Below, in pieces: positions 1-8,544 of a stretch of 64,000 bases of DNA. The notes under the pieces were generated by a model. The model was not told the origin of the DNA, did no database searches, and worked only from the letters and a program-made list of their open reading frames with translations. Every line of letters begins with the position of its first letter. Positions within the stretch are counted from its first letter, which is position 1. Both the position numbers and the translations under genes were made by a program. Source of the stretch: Halopseudomonas maritima (GTDB lineage Bacteria > Pseudomonadota > Gammaproteobacteria > Pseudomonadales > Pseudomonadaceae); contig NZ_CP079801.1 in NCBI RefSeq assembly GCF_021545785.1, positions 3,654,001 through 3,718,000 on the forward strand, in the 5' to 3' direction.

Positions 1-2181
1 CTGCAATTGCTGAAGCTGCCAGACGGTACCGTGAAGGTGCTGGTCGAGGGTGAGCGTCGTGCCCGTCTGGGCAGCCTGGACGACGTTGAGGGCTACCAGA
101 GCGCCGAGATCGAGCTGCTGGAAGAAGGTGGGCTGGACGAGCGCGAATCCGAAGTGCTGGTGCGCAGTCTGATGAGCCAGTTTGAACAATTTGTGCAGCT
201 GGGCAAGAAGGTGCCGGCTGAGGTGGTTTCGTCGCTGTCCAGCATTGATGAGCCCGGGCGCCTGGTCGACACCATGGTTGCGCATCTGTCGCTCAAGCTG
301 GACGAGAAACAGAAAATTCTGGAAATCCTGCCGCTGCGCGACCGCGTTGAGCACGTGCTTGGTGTGCTGGATAGCGAGATCGACCTGCTGCAGGTCGAGA
401 AGCGCATCCGCGGCCGTGTGAAGAAGCAAATGGAGCGCAGCCAGCGTGAGTACTACCTGAACGAACAGATGAAGGCCATCCAGAAGGAGATGGGCAATCT
501 GGACGAGGGTGAGGGCGAGTTCGACGAGCTGCGCCGCAAGATCGACAATGCAGGCATGCCCGAAGAGGCGCTGGCCAAGGCCAACGCAGAACTGGGCAAG
601 CTGAAGATGATGTCGCCGATGTCAGCCGAGGCCACCGTCGTGCGCTCCTACATCGACTGGCTGACCGCCGTGCCGTGGAAAAAGGCCAGCAAGGTGCGAC
701 ATGACATCGCCCGCGCCGAGAAGGTGCTGGAGAGCGATCATTACGGCCTGGAAGAGGTCAAGGAGCGCATTCTCGAGTATCTGGCGGTACAGAAGCGCGT
801 ACGCAAGCTGAAAGGCCCTGTGCTCTGTCTGGTGGGCCCTCCGGGCGTGGGTAAGACCTCGCTGGGTGAGTCTCTGGCGCGCGCCACCAACCGCGAGTTT
901 GTGCGTATGGCGCTGGGCGGCGTGCGTGACGAGGCCGAAATCCGCGGGCACCGCCGCACCTACATCGGCTCGCTGCCTGGCAAGCTGATTCAAAAGATGA
1001 CCAAGGCAGGCGTTAAAAACCCGCTGTTCCTGCTCGATGAAATCGACAAGATGGGGCAGGACATGCGCGGTGATCCGGCCTCGGCGCTGCTGGAGGTGCT
1101 GGACCCCGAGCAGAACCATGCCTTCAACGATCATTACCTGGAGGTCGACTACGACCTGTCAGATGTGATGTTCATCTGTACCTCCAACTCGATGAATATC
1201 CCGGCGCCCTTGCTTGATCGTATGGAGATTATTCGTATCCCGGGTTACACCGAGGATGAAAAGATCAACATCGCCCAGCGCTACCTGGTACCCAAGCAGA
1301 TCAAGAACAACGGTCTGAAGAAGGATGAGCTGACTTTCAGCTTTGAGTCGCTGCGCGACCTGATTCGCTACTACACCCGAGAAGCCGGTGTGCGGGGGCT
1401 GGAGCGCCAGATTGCCAAGGTCTGCCGTAAGGTGGTCAAAGAGCAGGCCGCTGAGCGTAAGCCCAAGCCGGTGGTGCTGGATGAGGCGCTGCTGGAGCAT
1501 TATCTGGGCGTACGCAAGTTCAAGTACGGTCTGGCCGAGGAGGCCGACCAGGTTGGGCAGGTAACCGGCCTGGCGTGGACGCAGGTGGGTGGCGAGCTGC
1601 TCAGCCTGGAGGCTGTGGTGGTGCCCGGCAAGGGCCGTCAAATCAAGACCGGGTCGCTGGGTGACGTCATGCAGGAGTCGATCAGCGCGGCGCTTACGGT
1701 AGTGCGTAGCCGCTCTGCGAGCCTGGGTATCGCGGCTGATTTTCACGAGAAGCAGGATATTCATATTCATGTGCCTGAAGGGGCTACGCCAAAGGATGGT
1801 CCGAGCGCCGGTATCGGTATGTGCACTGCGCTGGTCTCCGCGCTCACGGGGATTCCGGTCCGTGCCGACGTGGCCATGACCGGTGAAATCACCCTGCGCG
1901 GGCAGGTGCTGCCCATTGGCGGTTTGAAGGAGAAACTGCTGGCTGCGCACCGTGGCGGGATTCGTACAGTGGTGATTCCTCACGACAATGTGCGTGATCT
2001 GAAAGAGATTCCTGAGAAAATTCGCCAAAACATTGATATCAAGCCGGTAAAATGGATTGACGAGGTGTTGCAGATTGCGCTGCAATACCAGCCGGAGCCC
2101 TTGAAAGAAGGGGTTGAAGAGATGGTTGCAAAGGATGACAATCGCGAGACTGATGAACAGGGACGCATCAGCACTCATTGA
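1..2181 (+). CDS. lon: ATP-dependent protease Lon (5' end outside window)
   Basis: Cytoplasmic AAA+ serine protease that unfolds and degrades damaged and regulatory proteins. The reading frame is open from base 1 and the first visible residues align with the Lon N-terminal domain, so about 70-75 residues lie upstream. Counting from the codon at base 7: Walker A GPPGVGKTS starts near residue 277, the Walker B region LFLLDEIDK follows, and the C-terminal protease domain carries the Ser-Lys dyad (Ser about 600 in PKDGPSAGIGM, Lys about 641 in GGLKEKLLAAHR). The C-terminus (VEEMVAKDDNRETDEQ...) is a normal variable tail. The next gene is hupB, 212 nt downstream with its own promoter, the usual Pseudomonas order. 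The upstream promoter is not visible. Confidence 0.97.
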   Translation: MQLLKLPDGTVKVLVEGERRARLGSLDDVEGYQSAEIELLEEGGLDERESEVLVRSLMSQFEQFVQLGKKVPAEVVSSLSSIDEPGRLVDTMVAHLSLKLDEKQKILEILPLRDRVEHVLGVLDSEIDLLQVEKRIRGRVKKQMERSQREYYLNEQMKAIQKEMGNLDEGEGEFDELRRKIDNAGMPEEALAKANAELGKLKMMSPMSAEATVVRSYIDWLTAVPWKKASKVRHDIARAEKVLESDHYGLEEVKERILEYLAVQKRVRKLKGPVLCLVGPPGVGKTSLGESLARATNREFVRMALGGVRDEAEIRGHRRTYIGSLPGKLIQKMTKAGVKNPLFLLDEIDKMGQDMRGDPASALLEVLDPEQNHAFNDHYLEVDYDLSDVMFICTSNSMNIPAPLLDRMEIIRIPGYTEDEKINIAQRYLVPKQIKNNGLKKDELTFSFESLRDLIRYYTREAGVRGLERQIAKVCRKVVKEQAAERKPKPVVLDEALLEHYLGVRKFKYGLAEEADQVGQVTGLAWTQVGGELLSLEAVVVPGKGRQIKTGSLGDVMQESISAALTVVRSRSASLGIAADFHEKQDIHIHVPEGATPKDGPSAGIGMCTALVSALTGIPVRADVAMTGEITLRGQVLPIGGLKEKLLAAHRGGIRTVVIPHDNVRDLKEIPEKIRQNIDIKPVKWIDEVLQIALQYQPEPLKEGVEEMVAKDDNRETDEQGRISTH

Positions 2182-2259
2182 TCTGATCCGGGTCGATTGG
2201 CGGTTCGCTTCCCTCGGGAAGTAATGCCAATCGGCCTTGAGTCGCTGCAGGCACACTCC

Positions 2260-2289
2260 TTGACATGGTTTTTGACCGCTTGCTATAAA
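2260..2289 (+). promoter_or_regulatory. sigma-70 promoter of hupB
   Basis: TTGACA (2260-2265), an 18-nt spacer and TATAAA (2284-2289) form an almost consensus vegetative promoter about 105 nt upstream of the hupB start. This suggests that hupB is strongly transcribed independently of lon. Confidence 0.75.
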
Positions 2290-2393
2290 GCGGCTTCGAC
2301 CTAAAGCAGGTATGCTGACTGGCCACAGCTTTGCTAAGACCAAAAGCTTACATAATGACTAACTACTCGTTGAACTAAATAAGGGGACTTAGA

Positions 2394-2666
2394 GTGAACA
2401 AGTCTGAACTGATTGATGCCATCGCTGCATCCGCCGATATTCCTAAAGCTGCTGCCGGTCGTGCTCTGGACGCCGTCATCGATTCCGTTACTGGTGCACT
2501 GAAGGATGGTGATTCCGTGGTATTGGTAGGTTTCGGTACTTTCGCTGTTAAAGAGCGTGCCGCTCGCACTGGTCGTAACCCGCAGACTGGTCAGCCGATC
2601 GAAATCAGCGCAGCCAAGATTCCCAGCTTCAAAGCTGGTAAGGCTCTCAAGGACGCCGTTAACTGA
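2394..2666 (+). CDS. hupB: DNA-binding protein HU-beta
   Basis: Small histone-like nucleoid protein (90 aa, the normal HU length) that bends DNA as a dimer. It starts MNKSELIDAIAASADIPKAA and carries the conserved arm region GFGTFAVKERAARTGRNP at about residues 47-64, followed by the Pro-containing beta-arm tip and the C-terminal KIPSFKAGKALKDAVN. The start is GTG at 2394, set by the Shine-Dalgarno AAGGGGA at 2381-2387. It has its own strong promoter (2260-2289) and a strong terminator at 2774-2803, so it is a single-gene unit between lon and ppiD. Confidence 0.98.
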   Translation: MNKSELIDAIAASADIPKAAAGRALDAVIDSVTGALKDGDSVVLVGFGTFAVKERAARTGRNPQTGQPIEISAAKIPSFKAGKALKDAVN

Positions 2667-2773
2667 TAGCGTCCCTGATCTGATGGCATGTCCGCGCTTG
2701 CGCAGATGTGCACGCGGGACCGGAGATCTGGCAGCCTGAGATGGCATCACAATCCGGTTCCGACAGTTAGCAG

Positions 2774-2803
2774 AAAGGCGCATCACCTCGATGCGCCTTT
2801 TTT
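2774..2803 (+). terminator. Rho-independent terminator of hupB
   Basis: A 10-bp perfect stem, AAAGGCGCAT (2774-2783) and ATGCGCCTTT (2791-2800), with a 7-nt loop and a T-run to 2803. Confidence 0.9.
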
Positions 2804-2890
2804 GTTGGGCAAAACAAAAAGACGACGCCGACCCCGGTGGCCATCCAGAGCCTTAAAGTCGCAGGTAGCAGACAAGATTTCGGGGGCATG

Positions 2891-4777
2891 ATGCTGCAAA
2901 CAATGAGGGACAATGCGCAAAGCTGGGTCGCCAAGGTGATCGTAGGCGTCATTGTGCTGATTTTCGCGTTGACCGGATGGGAGTCCATCAGCCGCTTCAC
3001 CAACGATGCCGAAACGGCAGCGGAGGTCAACGGGCAGACTATCACCAAGCTGGAGCTCGAGCAGGCCGTGGCGCAACAGAAGCGTCAACTGGTGCAGCAG
3101 CTGCAACAGATGGGCAACCAGTTTGACCCCAGCATGATCGACGATGCGTTTTTGCGCAGCTCGGTGCTCGACGGGTTGATTGAGCGTGCTGTGCTGCTGC
3201 AGGGCGCCGAGGACGCCGGTTTTCAGATTTCCGATCAGATGATCGACCAGCTGATCCTCTCCACGCCGGACTTTCAGGTCGACGGCAAATTTGACGCTAA
3301 TCGCTTCGACGTTGTGATTCGCAACATGGGCATGCCGTCGCGCATGGCCTTCCGCGATCTGGTGCGTCAGCAGATGATGATTACCCAGTACCGCAACGGT
3401 TACGAGGCAACAGCCTTTGCGACGCCCAAGGAGCGCCAGCAACTGGTCGCGCTTGAAAATCAGACCCGTGACTTTGCGGTAATCAACGTGCCGGTTGGTG
3501 AGGTTGATGCGCAGGTATCTGATGAAGAAGTCGAGACCTACTACAACGACAACGCCAGTCAATTCATGACGCCGGAGCAGGTGGTGTTGGAGACGCTGAC
3601 ACTCAAGCGGGCCAGCTTCTTTGACCAGGTGCAGGTAGATGAACAGGCGGTCGAAGAGCTGTATCAGCGTGAGATTGGCAACCTGGCCGAGCAGCGCCGT
3701 GCGTCGCACATTCTGGTAGAGGTGGCTGACGATGACGCCGCTGCCAAGGAAAAAATCGACGCTGCGGCGGCGCGTATTGCCGCTGGTGAAGACTTTGCGG
3801 CAGTTGCGGCCGAAGTATCGGAGGATACCGGCAGCTCGCGCGACGGCGGTGATCTGGGCTATATCGTCAAGGGCAGTTTTGATGACGCCTTTGATGATGC
3901 GCTCTTCGCTCTGCAGCCCGATGAGGTTTCTGCACCGGTGCGCAGCACCTACGGTTATCACCTGATCAAGCTGACAGATCTCAAGGCGCCGGAGGTCCCG
4001 TCATTGGACTCCATGCGCGAAGAGCTGGTGCAAGAGCTCAAGGTGCAGCAGGTGGAGCGCCGCTTTGTCGAGGCTTCGCAGGAGCTGGCTAACCTGGCCC
4101 ACGAGGCGCCCGACCTGGCTGAGCCGGCCGCAGCGCTGGGTGTCAGTGTCGAGACCCTGGGGCCGGTTGAACGCCTGGGTGGTGAAGGCCTGGCAGCCAA
4201 CCCCAAGGTCATGAACGCCGCGTTCAGTGAAGATGTGCTGAAGAACGGGTTTAACAGCGAACTGCTCGAGCTGGATGCCGATACCGTTGCTGTTGTTCGC
4301 GTCAAGGAGCATCTGGAGCCGTCACAGCGACCGTTGGCTGAGGTGAGTAGCGAGATTCGTGAGCAGCTGGCGTTTGCCAAGGCCGAACAGGCTGCCGCTG
4401 AGCGCGCGACCGCGCTGGCCGCTCAACTGCGTGAGCAGACGCTGAGCAGTGATGCTGTAGCCGAGCAGTTGGCCGCCGAGTGGCAACTGCATGAGGCGGC
4501 CGCCCGTGCCGAGGGCGACATTGACCCGGCGCTGCTGCGTCAGGTGTTCGCGCTGCCCAAGCCCGCGGCGGACAAGCCTGTCTATGCCAGCATCAAGCAA
4601 CCGGCCGGTGGCTACTGGCTGGTGTCGCTGCGTGGTGTTGCCACTGCTGCAGATGTGCAGTCAGCGGAGGGCGCGCCGGATCAGTATGCTTTGTTCGTTG
4701 CCGGTCAATCTGGCCAACAGGACTTTGCCGCAGCGCAGCAGCAATTGCGCACTGATGCAGATATCGAGCGGCATTGA
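2891..4777 (+). CDS. ppiD: Periplasmic chaperone / SurA-type peptidyl-prolyl isomerase PpiD
   Basis: Inner-membrane-anchored folding factor acting at the periplasmic exit of the Sec translocon. The 628-aa protein starts MLQTMRDNAQSWVAKVIVG, with a single signal-anchor helix at about residues 13-31. Next come a SurA-like N-terminal chaperone region, one parvulin domain at about 268-365 (RRASHILVEV... through GGDLGYI and STYGYHLIKL), and a long C-terminal chaperone part. An in-frame upstream extension to 2837 exists, but the family begins at MLQ, and GGGGG at 2882-2886 supports the start at 2888/2891. The gene follows hupB as in other Pseudomonas and ends at a clear terminator (4803-4824). Confidence 0.95.
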   Translation: MLQTMRDNAQSWVAKVIVGVIVLIFALTGWESISRFTNDAETAAEVNGQTITKLELEQAVAQQKRQLVQQLQQMGNQFDPSMIDDAFLRSSVLDGLIERAVLLQGAEDAGFQISDQMIDQLILSTPDFQVDGKFDANRFDVVIRNMGMPSRMAFRDLVRQQMMITQYRNGYEATAFATPKERQQLVALENQTRDFAVINVPVGEVDAQVSDEEVETYYNDNASQFMTPEQVVLETLTLKRASFFDQVQVDEQAVEELYQREIGNLAEQRRASHILVEVADDDAAAKEKIDAAAARIAAGEDFAAVAAEVSEDTGSSRDGGDLGYIVKGSFDDAFDDALFALQPDEVSAPVRSTYGYHLIKLTDLKAPEVPSLDSMREELVQELKVQQVERRFVEASQELANLAHEAPDLAEPAAALGVSVETLGPVERLGGEGLAANPKVMNAAFSEDVLKNGFNSELLELDADTVAVVRVKEHLEPSQRPLAEVSSEIREQLAFAKAEQAAAERATALAAQLREQTLSSDAVAEQLAAEWQLHEAAARAEGDIDPALLRQVFALPKPAADKPVYASIKQPAGGYWLVSLRGVATAADVQSAEGAPDQYALFVAGQSGQQDFAAAQQQLRTDADIERH

Positions 4778-4802
4778 TATCCAGGGCAGTCTGAACAGGA
4801 GA

Positions 4803-4824
4803 GGGCGCTGCGGCGCCCTTTTTT
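4803..4824 (+). terminator. Rho-independent terminator of ppiD
   Basis: GGGCGC (4803-4808), loop TGCG, GCGCCC (4813-4818), then six T (4819-4824). Confidence 0.85.
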
Positions 4825-4887
4825 GTGGGCGGGTGTCGCTTGAAGCCCGCGTTGCAGGGCGCCCTCGGGCGCGTGTGTGCGGACAAT

Positions 4888-4925
4888 AAAAAAAGCCGAC
4901 AGCGCCTCGGGAAGCACTGTCGGCT
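4888..4925 (-). terminator. Rho-independent terminator of the OprD-family porin gene
   Basis: Read on the minus strand: AGCCGACAG (4925-4917), a 14-nt loop, CTGTCGGCT (4902-4894) and a 7-T run (4894-4888). It lies 45 nt past the porin stop codon. Confidence 0.85.
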
Positions 4926-4970
4926 CAAAATCCAGGCCTTCTCTGGGGGGGCTGCCTGGATGGAGCGGAG

Positions 4971-6188
4971 CTATTTCAGGGCAAAGCTGTAGCTGAGAAT
5001 CAAACGGTTTTCATCGATATCGCGGGTGGCGTCGGAGCGAACCATCGCGTTGCGCCAGCGCAGGGCCAGGTTTTTGAAGGTGCCGCTTTGCACCGTGTAG
5101 CTGACGTCGATGTCGCGTTCCCACTCGCTGCCTTCACTCCCTGCAACATCAAAGTTGTCACCGCTGATGTAGCGGGTAAAGGCGCTCAGGCCTGGAATTC
5201 CGAGGGACGCAAAGTTGATGTCGTAACGTGCCTGCCAGGATTTTTCGTTGGCGCGGGTGAAGTCCAAAATCTGCACGTAGTTGACCACGTAAGGATCGGT
5301 TTCGGCCAGATAGGGGAAGGCGGTGTCGCCGTCGCTGTGCTGGTAGCCCAGGCGGAAGGTATGTGCGCCGGTCGCTGCTGACAGGGTCAGTGAGGTCAGT
5401 TGGTTGTCGATATCCAGCGGCTGATTGCCGTCATCGCTGGTGTCAAACCAGGCCAGGTTGGCGCCCAGCTTCCAGTCGCCTACCGGTTGGTTATGGATCA
5501 GGTTGATCAGGTTCTGGCCGTAGACGTCTTGCAGTTCGCCGCGCCACAGTCCAACGGTAGTGTTCTTGCTGTTGAAGGCATAGCTGCCGCCAAGGAAGTT
5601 GAAGCGATCCGAGGCCCCGCCAACGGTTGAGCGGATGTCTTCGCGGTTGCTGCTGTTGCGGTAGTTCACTTCGCGCAGTTGGCCGGCTTGAATGTCCAGG
5701 TTCTCGATTTCATTGATCGACAGGCTGGCCCCGGTGAAACTCTGCGGCAACAGGCGAGAGTCGCCGGAGCTAACGACCGGCAGTTTCGGCATCAGGCCGC
5801 CGACCTTGAGCACCGTGTCGGAAATGCGTGCTTTGACGGCCGCGGTGGCCTCGCTGTAGCTGTCTTTACCTTCGTCGCCAAAGCTGTTGGGCAGCAAGCC
5901 AGAGCCGGCGCGCTGGTCGTCTGAGTCCAGCTTCAGGCCGAGGCCTGCGTAGACATCGACACCAAAGCCGATGGCGCCTTGGGTGTAACCGGATTCGGCC
6001 TTGAAGATAAAGCCTTGCGCCCATTCTTCTGCCTTGGACTGGGCTCCGGGGTCGCGGAAGTCGCGGTTGAAGTAGAAGTTGCGCAGTTGCAGTGTGGCAG
6101 TGGCATCGTCGGCAAAGCCGGCTGCTTGGGTCTGACCGCAGGCCAGGGTTGCAGCAATGGCGAGCGCAAGGGGCGTCACATGCTTCAT
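4971..6188 (-). CDS. OprD-family outer membrane porin
   Basis: Predicted 18-strand outer-membrane channel for small carboxylates or basic amino acids; the substrate cannot be read from the sequence. The 405-aa product has a clear signal peptide (MKHVTPLALAIAATLACGQTQA, cut before AGF), then the OprD-type start (LQLRNFYFNRDFRDPG...) and alternating beta-strand sequence to the end. It includes the family-like stretch EIENLDIQAGQLREVNYRNS, and GLWRGELQDVYGQN. The C-terminus is YSFALK, not the common aromatic end. ATG at 6188 is chosen because AGGAGA lies 8 nt upstream and the signal peptide follows directly; an upstream extension to 6248 has neither. It is a single gene, with a candidate operator (6254-6269) upstream and a terminator downstream. 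Confidence 0.88.
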   Translation of the reverse strand: MKHVTPLALAIAATLACGQTQAAGFADDATATLQLRNFYFNRDFRDPGAQSKAEEWAQGFIFKAESGYTQGAIGFGVDVYAGLGLKLDSDDQRAGSGLLPNSFGDEGKDSYSEATAAVKARISDTVLKVGGLMPKLPVVSSGDSRLLPQSFTGASLSINEIENLDIQAGQLREVNYRNSSNREDIRSTVGGASDRFNFLGGSYAFNSKNTTVGLWRGELQDVYGQNLINLIHNQPVGDWKLGANLAWFDTSDDGNQPLDIDNQLTSLTLSAATGAHTFRLGYQHSDGDTAFPYLAETDPYVVNYVQILDFTRANEKSWQARYDINFASLGIPGLSAFTRYISGDNFDVAGSEGSEWERDIDVSYTVQSGTFKNLALRWRNAMVRSDATRDIDENRLILSYSFALK

Positions 6189-6253
6189 TGTTATTCTCCT
6201 GATGTGATTGGGTGGCGCGGAGAAAATAAAGCACGCAGCCGGTAGCATGACCT

Positions 6254-6269
6254 TACGACCATGGTCTTA
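6254..6269. promoter_or_regulatory. Candidate operator palindrome upstream of the porin gene
   Basis: TACGACCATGGTCTTA is a 16-bp inverted repeat with one mismatched pair around a perfect GACCATGGTC core. It lies 66-81 nt upstream of the porin start, where a catabolic regulator could bind. The regulator is unknown. The rest of the 180-nt gap shows no clear promoter. Confidence 0.35.
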
Positions 6270-6368
6270 CTGTCATTAAAGTGTCTTCTAAGGGATGTCG
6301 GCAAAAGCCCGATCTTGAGCGGCGGCGCTGCCGTAGTGGAGCGCCGCAGTACTTTAGTCTAATACGCT

Positions 6369-6968
6369 TCAGGACATGCCGTTGGTGAAGGCCGGGTTGC
6401 TCATGTCAATCTCCGCCCGTATGCCTGCCAGTGCGCGGCTGTAGTGCAACAGCACGTCGAGGTTGTAGCTCAACCGCTGACGCAGGCGCTGGTCGGCCTC
6501 GGATTCGGGTTGTTCGCCGTTAAGCACGTGATTCACGTCGCGCACGATCAGGTGCTCGGGGATATAGCACAAGCGGCAGTTCTTGTAGCTGGAGGCGCGC
6601 AATTCGCTGATGGGAAAGGCGCCCCCCACTCCAGCAGAAATGCCGCCCAGCATGGCGGGTTTATGAGCCAGTTGCGCCTTGGTTGCATAAAGGAAGAAGT
6701 TCTTGATGGCCGGACAGGCCATGCCGTGCCATTCCGGCGCCAGTACTACCAGGGCGTCGGCGGCGGCCAGGCGCTTTTCGTAGTCAGCCCAGGGGCTGGG
6801 GCTGTCGTCGGGCCACAGTGGCAGGGGGTGTTCGCCCAGGTTGATCAGGTCCACGGATTCGCTAGTCAGACCATGCGCGGTTATCAGCTGTTGCTGAATG
6901 AAGCGCGCAACCTTGGCAGTCTGGCTGTCGGGCCGGCCGCTGCCGGAAATGATGACGATGTTCTGCAT
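6369..6968 (-). CDS. NADPH-dependent FMN reductase family flavoprotein
   Basis: Flavodoxin-fold cytoplasmic oxidoreductase (199 aa) of the FMN_red family, which reduces flavin or quinone-like substrates with NAD(P)H. The start MQNIVIISGSGRPDSQTAKVA is the phosphate-binding loop for FMN. LVVLAPEWHGMACPAIKNFF matches the second conserved FMN-contact region (P-x-Y/W-x-G). ATG 6968 has AGGAGC just upstream; a long N-terminal extension to 7280 is possible in frame but is low-complexity and not family-like. The gene is divergent from the antiporter-family gene at 7144. The physiological substrate is unknown. Confidence 0.85.
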   Translation of the reverse strand: MQNIVIISGSGRPDSQTAKVARFIQQQLITAHGLTSESVDLINLGEHPLPLWPDDSPSPWADYEKRLAAADALVVLAPEWHGMACPAIKNFFLYATKAQLAHKPAMLGGISAGVGGAFPISELRASSYKNCRLCYIPEHLIVRDVNHVLNGEQPESEADQRLRQRLSYNLDVLLHYSRALAGIRAEIDMSNPAFTNGMS

Positions 6969-7143
6969 GCAAGCTCCTGTTGAGTTCTCTAAGGTCACTG
7001 TACCCCATCGCTGCGGCCGCCGCCTTTGGTCAGCGCCTTTTGACAGGGCTGGGCGAGTGGGGCAGAGTACGCGCCCTTCGGGGCGCTGTCGTGGCGCTGA
7101 TGCCGGTAGTGGCCCTTTTGGCCATGCGCTAGGAGAATCAACG

Positions 7144-8463
7144 ATGAATGCTGTAGTCGCGGCCGTGGCCGTAATGCTGGTCCTGAGCCTGTGCCGGGTG
7201 CATGTGGTGGTGGCGCTGATTGTCGGCGCTCTGACCGGCGGATTGCTTGGCGGCATGGGGCTGGAGAATACGCTGAGCACTTTTCAGGCGGGACTGGGCA
7301 AGGGCGCCAATATTGCCCTGAGCTACGCGCTGCTTGGCGCCTTTGCCGTGGCAATTGCCAAGTCGGGCCTGGCGCATGCGCTGGCTGACAAGGGGCTGGC
7401 GCTGGTCGACAGTCGCCGCGATAGCGGTAGCGGCCTGCTCAAGCTGATGATGCTGCTGGTGTTGCTGGCGGTGGCCATTTCCTCCCAGAACATTCTGCCG
7501 ATCCACATCGCCTTCATCCCACTGCTGGTGCCGCCGCTGCTGTTTGTCATGGCGCGTCTGCGCCTGGATCGCCGTGCGGTGGCCTGCGTACTGACCTTCG
7601 GCCTGATTACCCCCTACATGTTTTTGCCGGTGGGCTTTGGCGGTATTTTCCTCAACGATATTCTGCTGGCCAACGTAGCTGACAGCGGCGCGCAGATTGA
7701 TGGGATCAACGTCATGCATGCCATGGCGCTGCCAGCATTGGGCATGTTGTGCGGCCTGCTGGTCGCGGTGCTGGTCAGCTATCGCAAGCCGCGAGACTAC
7801 GATCAGAGCCTGATCAGCGAAGTGGAGCGCACCGGTACCCGGTACAACAGCTTGTCGCTGCTGGTCGCGTTGGTAGCGGTGGCGGCGGCATTCGTCATTC
7901 AGCTGTGGCTGGACTCGATGATCATGGGGGCGCTGGCCGGGTTTGTGATCTTCTCGCTCTCGGGTGTCGTGCGCTGGCGTGAGGCGGACGACGTCTTTAC
8001 CGAAGGCATGAAGATGATGGCCATGATCGGCTTCATCATGATCGCTGCGGCGGGTTTTGCTGAAGTCATGCGCGAAACGGGCGCCATCCAGACACTGGTA
8101 GACAGCTCGGCAGCAATGATCGGCGACAACCGTGCGCTGGCCGCACTTTTGATGCTGCTGGTGGGGCTCCTGATCACCATGGGCATCGGTTCATCCTTTT
8201 CGACCATTCCGATCATAGCGGCCATTTATGTGCCGCTGGCCATGCAGCTGGGCTTTAGCCCGGCAGCTATCGTGGCACTGGTGGGTACTGCGGCGGCCTT
8301 GGGTGATGCAGGTTCTCCGGCGTCGGATTCGACCCTGGGGCCGACTGCTGGCCTGAACGTTGACGGTCAGCACAACCATATCTGGGATACCGTCGTGCCA
8401 ACCTTCCTGCATTACAACTTGCCGTTGATCGTGTTCGGCTGGGTGGCGGTGATGGTGCTCTGA
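7144..8463 (+). CDS. Na+/H+ antiporter family protein (NhaC/YuiF-like)
   Basis: Polytopic inner-membrane transporter (439 aa, about 11-12 hydrophobic helices). It begins MNAVVAAVAVMLVLSLCRVHVVVALIVG, the N-terminal Na_H_antiport_2-type segment, and continues with NhaC-like repeats such as SSQNILPIHIAFIPLLVPPLL and GDAGSPASDSTLGPTAGLN. Family members are annotated as Na+/H+ antiporters, but related proteins act as amino-acid permeases, so the substrate is open. ATG 7144 is preceded by AGGAG at 7131-7135; frame upstream to 6898 is non-coding extension overlapping the divergent FMN reductase. It ends in a bidirectional terminator. Confidence 0.82.
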   Translation: MNAVVAAVAVMLVLSLCRVHVVVALIVGALTGGLLGGMGLENTLSTFQAGLGKGANIALSYALLGAFAVAIAKSGLAHALADKGLALVDSRRDSGSGLLKLMMLLVLLAVAISSQNILPIHIAFIPLLVPPLLFVMARLRLDRRAVACVLTFGLITPYMFLPVGFGGIFLNDILLANVADSGAQIDGINVMHAMALPALGMLCGLLVAVLVSYRKPRDYDQSLISEVERTGTRYNSLSLLVALVAVAAAFVIQLWLDSMIMGALAGFVIFSLSGVVRWREADDVFTEGMKMMAMIGFIMIAAAGFAEVMRETGAIQTLVDSSAAMIGDNRALAALLMLLVGLLITMGIGSSFSTIPIIAAIYVPLAMQLGFSPAAIVALVGTAAALGDAGSPASDSTLGPTAGLNVDGQHNHIWDTVVPTFLHYNLPLIVFGWVAVMVL

Positions 8464-8490
8464 GACGCACCGCGGGTGGCCACGGATACT

Positions 8491-8527
8491 AAAAAGCCCT
8501 GCCAGCTGAGCTGAGCAGGGCTTTTTT
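8491..8527. terminator. Bidirectional terminator between antiporter and chemoreceptor genes
   Basis: AAAAAGCCCTGC (8491-8502) pairs with GCAGGGCTTTTT from 8515, giving a 12-bp stem and an A/T tract on both sides. It serves the converging genes at 7144 (+) and 8545 (-). Confidence 0.9.
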
Positions 8528-8544
8528 ACGCGCTTTGATCAGGC

